Positions 58,358 through 64,000 of a stretch of DNA of 64,000 bases are shown here, piece after piece. The notes under the pieces are model-generated. The model worked only from the letters and a program-made list of their open reading frames with translations. It ran no database searches and had not been told where the DNA came from. Position 1 is the first letter of the stretch. Each line of letters starts with the position of its first letter. Origin of the DNA: an uncultured Eubacterium sp. (lineage in GTDB: Bacteria > Bacillota > Clostridia > Lachnospirales > Lachnospiraceae); assembly GCA_934338065.1 (NCBI GenBank), contig CAKRGX010000002.1, forward strand, positions 62,001-126,000, given 5' to 3'. The translations under genes and the position numbers were made by a program.

Positions 58358-59005
58358 TTAAATTAGCAAGATTATCTCGTCAAGCTTTCGGACAACGTGA
58401 TCACAACTTGCCGCCAGATCCTCTGGTTTATACTCCCATTTTGCTTCCTCTACTCCGATCGTAGCAAAACCTCCATGTCCAGCCCCCTGCAAAGCAGGGA
58501 TAATGTCCTCTACAACAACACATTCCTCTGGCAGGCACCCCATTTTTTCAGCTTCTTTTATGTAAACATCAGGGAATTCTTTCCCTCTTTTGACATCACC
58601 TGTCTCCGTATAAGAATGGAAGTAATCATACACACCGTTATTTTTCAGACAGGGGACAAATAAAGAGGCACTATTTGACGTAGCGATTCCCGCCCGGATT
58701 TCCTGTTCCTTTAACCATATAAGAAGCTTCTCTGTGCCCTCTTTCAGCCTTACCGTATGGGCATATGCTTCATGTGCCATCGAATTCCACTGTGCCATTA
58801 CTTCTTCTGTTGTTTCATCAAGATGAAACCGTTGAATCGTATACTTGGCAACATCTTCAAATCCCATCGAAATGATTGCCTGTGAATAATCCGGCGGTAC
58901 TGTGATCCCCCTCTCCCCCAGAAAATCAACATCAATCTTTGACCAGACCCATGTGGAATCCAGAATGGTTCCATCAAGGTCGAAAATTACACCTTTTATC
59001 TTCAT
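58358..59005 (-). CDS. HAD-superfamily hydrolase
   Basis: A 215-residue phosphatase/phosphomutase-like protein. HAD motif I DLDGTILDST, motif II IATSNSAS, motif III region K and motif IV VVEDIIPALQGA. The helical cap between I and II places it in the beta-phosphoglucomutase/phosphoglycolate phosphatase-like group. Substrate unknown. Confidence 0.9.
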   Translation of the reverse strand: MKIKGVIFDLDGTILDSTWVWSKIDVDFLGERGITVPPDYSQAIISMGFEDVAKYTIQRFHLDETTEEVMAQWNSMAHEAYAHTVRLKEGTEKLLIWLKEQEIRAGIATSNSASLFVPCLKNNGVYDYFHSYTETGDVKRGKEFPDVYIKEAEKMGCLPEECVVVEDIIPALQGAGHGGFATIGVEEAKWEYKPEDLAASCDHVVRKLDEIILLI

Positions 59006-59066
59006 ACTACTCCTCTTTCAAATAACTTCTGTACCAATGTGCCGCTTCATTGTACCACACATTCCC

Positions 59067-59843
59067 TTATTCTGTCATTCTTTTTATGACCATCTGTCCC
59101 ATCAGCCGATGCCCTTCTTTGCTTGGATGGGGGTCGATTTCCCTGCCGTTGAGCGAAAGATTTACCATCGACTGCGTCTGTCTGTCAAATGCTTTTTTTA
59201 TATCGACCAGATCATAGTCTTCTTCTGACACAAAGGCCTTGTTTAACAGATTTATATATCGTTCAGCAATATCATAAACACTTGCATAAGCTGATATGCC
59301 TTTTGCCGGATTATAGATATTGTTGGCATAGATCTTCGCATCTGGATTTACTTTACGGATTTCCTCTACGATCCTCGGAAAATTATAAGCAAATTGCAAG
59401 CATGCTTTCTGAAACTTTCCAGCCCCCTCACGGATCACATCTTCCATGTTAATATTTAATTTGATCAGATGCAGCAGATCATTCGAGCCTATAGAAATAG
59501 TTATCACATCAGCATAAGACAACGTTGCCCGGTATTTTCTGTATTTTTCGTTCTCCGGGTCAGTAAGAATATCTAATAATTCGTCGCTCCTCATCCCATT
59601 TTCCCCCAAATTAGTCAATATGACATAATTTCCCCGGCTTTCCAGATACTTCCTCACCTGCCCAACATAAGAATCTCTCTCCCTGTTATCCAGACCATAT
59701 CCATAAGCAATACTATCTCCCAGCGCCACATAACGAATCGTACATGAGTTGCAATCACCCGAACTTGCATAATTAACCGGCATAGCTTTAATTCCTCCTA
59801 TTATGGAACATACTGCCACAACGCATCGAATCATCCACTTCAA
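59067..59843 (-). CDS. Secreted SGNH/GDSL hydrolase
   Basis: A 258-residue secreted esterase. Signal peptide (1-20), catalytic Ser44 in ALGDSIAYGYG, block III IGSNDLLHL, and the C-terminal IDPHPSKEGH. Start is TTG at 59843, 8 bases after GGAGG. Substrate may be an acetyl or lipid ester. A long structured leader precedes it. Confidence 0.85.
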   Translation of the reverse strand: MKWMIRCVVAVCSIIGGIKAMPVNYASSGDCNSCTIRYVALGDSIAYGYGLDNRERDSYVGQVRKYLESRGNYVILTNLGENGMRSDELLDILTDPENEKYRKYRATLSYADVITISIGSNDLLHLIKLNINMEDVIREGAGKFQKACLQFAYNFPRIVEEIRKVNPDAKIYANNIYNPAKGISAYASVYDIAERYINLLNKAFVSEEDYDLVDIKKAFDRQTQSMVNLSLNGREIDPHPSKEGHRLMGQMVIKRMTE

Positions 59844-59850
59844 AACAAAA

Positions 59851-60075
59851 GCCTCCTACGTATGTTTTCCCCTGTTAGTATGTGTAAGAGGCCAAAAAAT
59901 ATGTGTTGGTATTTTATTGAATAGGGAGAAAATATAAGAATAAAGAGCAATCCCCTGTTAAGATGCCCTAAAGGCTGAGCTTACCTTTAGAGCATCCCCT
60001 TGCCACATAGATTCTCTGTGACAGCGAAAGGGTTACAAATGATTTACTCAGAGTTAGTTACACCTAACAATCGTA
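59851..60075 (-). ncRNA. Candidate structured 5' leader RNA
   Basis: About 225 bases between a promoter and the SGNH gene. On the minus strand it folds into GTTAG/CTAAC; then CCCTT...CACAGA-gaa-TCtaTGTG...AAGGG; then GATGCTCTAAAGG/CCTTTAGGGCATC (12 of 13, loop 9). TAACAGGGGA occurs twice, and GGCCTC can pair with the RBS GGAGGC. I do not recognise a known riboswitch class. Confidence 0.5.
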
Positions 60076-60104
60076 AGAATACCATATTGATATCAGAAAA
60101 TCAA
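60076..60104 (-). promoter_or_regulatory. SGNH hydrolase promoter
   Basis: TTGATT (60099-60104), 17 bases, TATTCT (60076-60081), minus strand. Confidence 0.7.
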
Positions 60105-60135
60105 CTGGTTTTACTGATAATTTTTTTCAATTGAT

Positions 60136-60870
60136 CTAGTCCATATCGTCTACATTATGATAGACATTCTGGACATCATCATCTTCATCCAAAAGATCCA
60201 TGATTCTCTGGAACATTTTCTTATCCTCATCGGATGTTAATTCCACATAGTTTTGAGGGATCATCGTGATCTCTGCCTGAGCCATCGGCACTCCTTCTTT
60301 TTCCAGAGTTTCTCTTACCGCACTGAAATCTTCCGGTGTAGTAAGAATTTCATAACTATCCTCTTCTTCGAGAAAATCTTCTGCCCCGGCATCCAATGCA
60401 AGCATCATAAATTCATCTGCATCGGTTTCATACTCTTCTTTATCAATAATGATCTGTCCCTTTTGGTCAAACATGTAAGATACACAGCCCGTTGTCCCAA
60501 CGTTTCCGTTTCCCTTAGTAAAGGCATTTCTTACATTTGATGCGGTACGATTTTTATTGTCTGTCAATGCTTCAACGATAATAGCTGTGCCATTAGGACC
60601 ATACCCTTCATACTGGCAGCTTACATAATTAACGGCATCCACATTTCCGGCTGCCTTTTTTATACCTCTCTCGATCGTATCATTCGGCATATTGTTCGCT
60701 TTTGCTTTGGCAACCACATCACGCAGCTTACTATTATTATTTGGGTCTGGTCCACCTTCTTTTACTGCCACTGCAATCTCTCGGCCAATAACCGTAAATA
60801 TTTTTCCTCTCTTTGCATCATTTTTTTCTTTTTTGTGTTTGATGTTCGCAAACTTTGAATGTCCTGACAT
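60136..60870 (-). CDS. YebC/PmpR-family translation/regulatory protein
   Basis: A 244-residue protein with the standard start [13 protein letters not shown] and [16 protein letters not shown]. YebC proteins were called transcriptional regulators, but recent work links members to relieving ribosome stalling at proline-rich stretches; which applies here is unknown. 15 bases after argR, so probably in the dxs-tlyA-nadK-argR transcript. Confidence 0.95.
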   Translation of the reverse strand: MSGHSKFANIKHKKEKNDAKRGKIFTVIGREIAVAVKEGGPDPNNNSKLRDVVAKAKANNMPNDTIERGIKKAAGNVDAVNYVSCQYEGYGPNGTAIIVEALTDNKNRTASNVRNAFTKGNGNVGTTGCVSYMFDQKGQIIIDKEEYETDADEFMMLALDAGAEDFLEEEDSYEILTTPEDFSAVRETLEKEGVPMAQAEITMIPQNYVELTSDEDKKMFQRIMDLLDEDDDVQNVYHNVDDMD

Positions 60871-60885
60871 CTTTTTATCCTCCTA

Positions 60886-61344
60886 CTATTTTTTTGCTTC
60901 TTTCATTTGTTCCATAACAGATGACACCATAGATGCTGTCTTCACGGCACACATAATCGTATCGTCTCCCGCTATTGAACCTACTATTCCATCAATTCCC
61001 AGCGCATCGATAGCAGCCGCCACCGCCATCGCCATACCACTCACCGTTTTGATCACAACGATATTATCTGCCTGTTCGATGGATAGCATACCATCTTGGA
61101 GCACTCTGGCATAACGATCAGAAAAAACAGGTGCCGTAAAATTTCCCTGTCCCGCCGAAACATATTTCGGTCTTCCATTACTGCCTGGCACTTTTGTTAA
61201 TGACAATTCACGTATATCACGGCTTATCGTAGCTTGTGTCACCGTGAGTCCTGCCCCCAGCAGTCTCTTAGCTAATTCTTCCTGCGTTTCTATCTCATAT
61301 TGGTCTATCAGTTCCAATATTTTAGCCTGCCTGATCCGTTTCAA
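60886..61344 (-). CDS. argR: Arginine repressor
   Basis: A 152-residue hexameric regulator. N-terminal winged helix (TQEELAKRLLGAGLTVTQATISRDIREL) and C-terminal arginine-binding domain with GSIAGDDTIM. TTG start at 61344 behind AGAGGTG. Sits directly after nadK, the conserved clostridial order, but is followed by yebC instead of recN. Confidence 0.96.
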   Translation of the reverse strand: MKRIRQAKILELIDQYEIETQEELAKRLLGAGLTVTQATISRDIRELSLTKVPGSNGRPKYVSAGQGNFTAPVFSDRYARVLQDGMLSIEQADNIVVIKTVSGMAMAVAAAIDALGIDGIVGSIAGDDTIMCAVKTASMVSSVMEQMKEAKK

Positions 61345-61355
61345 CTTGTCACCTC

Positions 61356-62186
61356 TTAATCACGATTTAATTTGCTGCGCATTCTTTCAAAAAAGCTGAC
61401 ATCACCTAAATGCACCATGTCAAACGTTGCTTTCGCTTTTTCTATCCAAATCACATCACCGGTGGATACAGTCCAGAGCATCTGACCATCCCCACGAACA
61501 GCAGCTTCATCTTTATAATTCTCTTTCGTCCTTCCCACTTCAATACGTAGTCTGGAATCAGAAGAAACAACAAGACTCCTCTTATTCAGGGAATGTGGAC
61601 AAATTGGTGTAATGATCATTGCCTCCATACCCGGTGCAAGCACAGGTCCTGCTGCTGACAGATTATATGCTGTAGATCCGGTCGGTGTGGATACCAGAAT
61701 GCCATCCGCTACATAGGTATCCAGAAGTTCATCATCCACATACACCTCTGCGGTGATCATGTGTCCAAAATCCTGTTTACCAATAATAAATTCGTTTACT
61801 GCGAGCCCAACGGCTTCTCCTGCGGATGCCTTCTCCAGTCGTCCGGTCAGTGCCATCCGCCGCTCTACCTGGTAATTTCCTTGTAATATATCATCCAATG
61901 CCTGATGAATATGCGGCTTCTCAACAACTGAGAGAAATCCCAGTGTACCAAAGTTCACGCCAAGGATCGGCACGGCCTCTCCCGCAAAATGCTTGGCAGC
62001 CTGAATGACATAACCATCCCCACCAAGAACAATTGCCATATCTGCCCACTTGTGTTTTCCAATCTGGGCAGAACTACCCACTATTTTAGCACACTTTCCA
62101 TGAGATGCCAAATATCTTTTTATTTCTTCCGCTGTTTCGTGGTGAATGTCTTTCTCCGCGTCCGAAATTATGATAAAATTTTTCAT
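61356..62186 (-). CDS. nadK: NAD kinase
   Basis: Phosphorylates NAD to NADP. GGDGYVIQAAK (GGDG motif), NFGTLGFLS and the TPTGSTAYNLSAAGP signature are intact. 276 residues from the ATG at 62186 behind GGAGAGAGTGAG; the GTG at 62195 is too near the RBS. Confidence 0.96.
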   Translation of the reverse strand: MKNFIIISDAEKDIHHETAEEIKRYLASHGKCAKIVGSSAQIGKHKWADMAIVLGGDGYVIQAAKHFAGEAVPILGVNFGTLGFLSVVEKPHIHQALDDILQGNYQVERRMALTGRLEKASAGEAVGLAVNEFIIGKQDFGHMITAEVYVDDELLDTYVADGILVSTPTGSTAYNLSAAGPVLAPGMEAMIITPICPHSLNKRSLVVSSDSRLRIEVGRTKENYKDEAAVRGDGQMLWTVSTGDVIWIEKAKATFDMVHLGDVSFFERMRSKLNRD

Positions 62187-62201
62187 TTTTCTCACTCTCT
62201 C

Positions 62202-63020
62202 CTACAACGTCTCATGTGCCTGTTCAACAAGCTGCTGTATTGTTTTCCTATCCTCATCAGACACTATCGAAGGCTCTCTTGTATCATTTTCCATGTAAAG
62301 AAGATACTCGATATTTCCTTCCGGCCCACGGATCGGTGAATGATCCAGTCCCTTTATATAGAAGCCCAGACTCAGTGCATAATTCATAACCAGCTCAATC
62401 ACTTCTTCATGTACCCTTTTATCTCTGACCACACCTTTTTTTCCTACCTTGTCCCGTCCGGCTTCAAACTGTGGTTTGATCAGACACACAATCTGCGCAT
62501 GTTCCTTCATAAGCGCTTTTACCGGTGTAAGTACCTTTGTCAGTGAGATAAATGCCACATCAATTGATACAAAATCAACCAGTTCGCCAATATCATCCGG
62601 TGTCACATAACGGATATTTGTCTTCTCCATTGAACACACACGGTCATCCTGCCGGAGAGACCAGGCAAGCTGATTCGTCCCCACATCGATTGCATATACA
62701 TAACGTGCACCATTTTGCAGCATACAATCGGTAAATCCTCCCGTAGAAGAACCAACATCCATACAGACAGTATCAGCAAGCTGTATAGGGAATGCTTTCA
62801 TCGCCCTCTCCAGCTTGTATCCCCCTCTGCTGACATATTTCATTTTTTTCCCCCGCACTTCTATGGCAGCCGATACCGGGAATGTCTGTCCCGCCTTATC
62901 TTCACGTTGATTATCAACGAAAACTTCCCCTGCCATAATAACTGCTTTCGCTTTTTCACGCGATGGTGCCAGTCCACGACTTACCAATAACACATCCAGG
63001 CGCTCTTTTTTTTCTTTCAC
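62202..63020 (-). CDS. tlyA: TlyA-family rRNA 2'-O-methyltransferase
   Basis: S4 RNA-binding domain (about 5-65, RLDVLLVSRGLAPSREKAK) followed by an FtsJ-type methyltransferase with VCMDVGSSTGGFTDCMLQNGA (SAM motif) and SIDVAFISL. 272 residues. In mycobacteria TlyA methylates 16S and 23S rRNA; the clostridial role is assumed similar. GTG start overlapping the dxs stop (GTGA). Confidence 0.93.
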   Translation of the reverse strand: MKEKKERLDVLLVSRGLAPSREKAKAVIMAGEVFVDNQREDKAGQTFPVSAAIEVRGKKMKYVSRGGYKLERAMKAFPIQLADTVCMDVGSSTGGFTDCMLQNGARYVYAIDVGTNQLAWSLRQDDRVCSMEKTNIRYVTPDDIGELVDFVSIDVAFISLTKVLTPVKALMKEHAQIVCLIKPQFEAGRDKVGKKGVVRDKRVHEEVIELVMNYALSLGFYIKGLDHSPIRGPEGNIEYLLYMENDTREPSIVSDEDRKTIQQLVEQAHETL

Positions 63021-64000
63021 AACTTAACAACCTCGCTTATCTTTCTTGCCACAGATTTTGCATCCAGTCCATATGTCTCATATATTTCCTCTGGTAATCC
63101 ATGTTCAATATACTTATCCGGAAAGCAGAACGTCATACAAGAATGGTAGATCTTCTCCTGCAGCAAAAATGCTTGTATCTTCTCTCCAAAACCGCCACTT
63201 TTAATATTATCCTCCATCGTTATAATATAACGATGATGAATGGCAAGCTGCCGCACCATCTCTTCATCAAATGGTTTTACAAAACGCATATTTACAATCG
63301 TAGGGTGCAGATTATTTCTTTCCAGATAAAGAGAAGTCTCCAATGCTTTCTCAACCATATTACCAACTGCAAGGATTAAAATATCTTTTCCTTCTGTTAA
63401 AATTTCTGCTTTTCCAAATTCAAATGGGGTTCTTTGTTCCGTATTCAGAGAAAATGCCTGTCCACGCGGATAGCGGACAGCAACCGGCCCATTCATCTGC
63501 AAAGCACAATTCAGCGCCTGCACCAGTTCTTCCCCATCCATCGGTGATATAACTGTCATATTCGGTATGGAAGTCAGATAGGATATATCAAAAATCCCCT
63601 GATGCGTCTCACCATCACTGCCAACAATTCCACTGCGGTCCACTGCAAAGATCACCGGCAGTTTATTTAAACACACATCATGTATCATCTGATCATAGGC
63701 ACGCTGTAAAAATGTCGAGTACAGCGAAACAACAGGGCGCATCCCACCTGCTGCCAGACCTGCTGCAAAAGTAACTGCGTGTTCTTCTGCAATTCCAACA
63801 TCAAACGCACGCTCCGGATACCGTTTTGCAAAGGCACTCACACCGGTTCCATCCGGCATGGCTGCACAGACAGAAACAATATCTTCTCTCTCTTCACCTA
63901 TTTGAAGCATCCACTGTTCAAAAATATTAGTATAACAGATCTCCTCTTTGCGGTAAATTTTTCCTGTTTTCACATCATAAGTTCCCACTCCATGAAAAGC
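63017..64000 (-). CDS. dxs: 1-deoxy-D-xylulose-5-phosphate synthase (C-terminal part)
   Basis: First enzyme of the MEP isoprenoid pathway, thiamine-dependent. Only the C-terminal half is inside the window: HGVGTYDV, then PDGTGVSAFAKRYPERAFDVGIAEEHAVTFAAGLA, DRSGIVGSDGETHQGIFDISYL and the C-terminal transketolase domain. The frame continues through position 64000, so the N-terminal thiamine-binding half lies beyond the edge; it is not a true start at 63988. Confidence 0.95.
   Translation of the reverse strand, partial: AFHGVGTYDVKTGKIYRKEEICYTNIFEQWMLQIGEEREDIVSVCAAMPDGTGVSAFAKRYPERAFDVGIAEEHAVTFAAGLAAGGMRPVVSLYSTFLQRAYDQMIHDVCLNKLPVIFAVDRSGIVGSDGETHQGIFDISYLTSIPNMTVISPMDGEELVQALNCALQMNGPVAVRYPRGQAFSLNTEQRTPFEFGKAEILTEGKDILILAVGNMVEKALETSLYLERNNLHPTIVNMRFVKPFDEEMVRQLAIHHRYIITMEDNIKSGGFGEKIQAFLLQEKIYHSCMTFCFPDKYIEHGLPEEIYETYGLDAKSVARKISEVVKL

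Noticed and set aside
63986..63988. GTG at 63988 as a start of a short transketolase-like gene
   Set aside because: The frame is open to the window edge and preceded by dxs-specific AFHG codons, so it is internal to dxs.

Overview
The window is a gene-dense, low-to-mid GC stretch of a spore-forming anaerobic Firmicute, most likely a member of the Lachnospiraceae (class Clostridia). Supporting signs are sporulation genes (spoIVA, gpr, spoIIP, SpoIID-like, BofC-like), T-box leaders, a CIRCE-controlled groESL, strong AGGAGG-type ribosome binding sites, frequent TTG/GTG starts, and several families of unknown function typical of that family (DUF6106, DUF6142, DUF5685). It is ordinary core chromosome: no rRNA, tRNA, insertion sequence, prophage or CRISPR array was seen. 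Most genes lie on the minus strand.

Layout. 1-5.8 kb: proline synthesis (proB, proA) mixed with 5-formyl-THF cyclo-ligase, a DUF896 protein and two FAD enzymes. 5.8-13.8 kb: cell-envelope and sporulation genes (BofC-like, NlpC/P60, HD-GYP, a FapA-type protein with a 26-residue repeat array, spoIVA, an FKBP-type lipoprotein). 13.9-20.1 kb: the trpEGDCBA operon behind a tryptophan T-box, without trpF. 20.1-24.3 kb: an aminotransferase/ECF transporter pair with a candidate operator, then a phosphatase/LytTR/XRE regulatory group. 24.3-30.3 kb: spoIIP, gpr, rpsT, dCMP deaminase, amidase, guaB, DUF6106. 30.3-35.2 kb: groESL, DUF2225, glnS. 35.4-42.9 kb: secreted esterase, two SleB-type hydrolases, hisA-thrC, an AP2/HNH-like protein and small membrane proteins. 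42.9-50.4 kb: pheST behind a phenylalanine T-box, YihY, SpoIID-like, fabH. 50.6-53.4 kb: a tightly coupled cassette of unknown function (membrane zinc ribbon, DUF5685, J-domain protein with a Cys-rich tail, membrane protein). 53.7-60.0 kb: alpha-galactosidase, phosphoglycerate mutase, acyl-CoA ligase, HAD and SGNH hydrolases. 60.1-64 kb: yebC, argR, nadK, tlyA and the C-terminal half of dxs, which runs off the window.

The observations I rate highest are: (i) three perfect WalR-type boxes (TGTWAH-N5-TGTWAH) in front of three different peptidoglycan hydrolase genes; (ii) a sigma-E-like promoter placed inside a 22-nt-arm hairpin that would otherwise hide the spoIVA ribosome binding site; (iii) the DUF5685/J-domain cassette, where DUF5685 carries two Asp-rich motifs resembling isoprenoid synthases and the J protein ends in a Cys-rich tail; (iv) the 26-residue repeat array fused to a FapA domain; (v) a chromosomal AP2-HNH-like-AP2 protein; (vi) a structured leader RNA candidate upstream of an SGNH hydrolase; and (vii) loss of trpF from the trp operon together with a eukaryotic-type hisA next to thrC.
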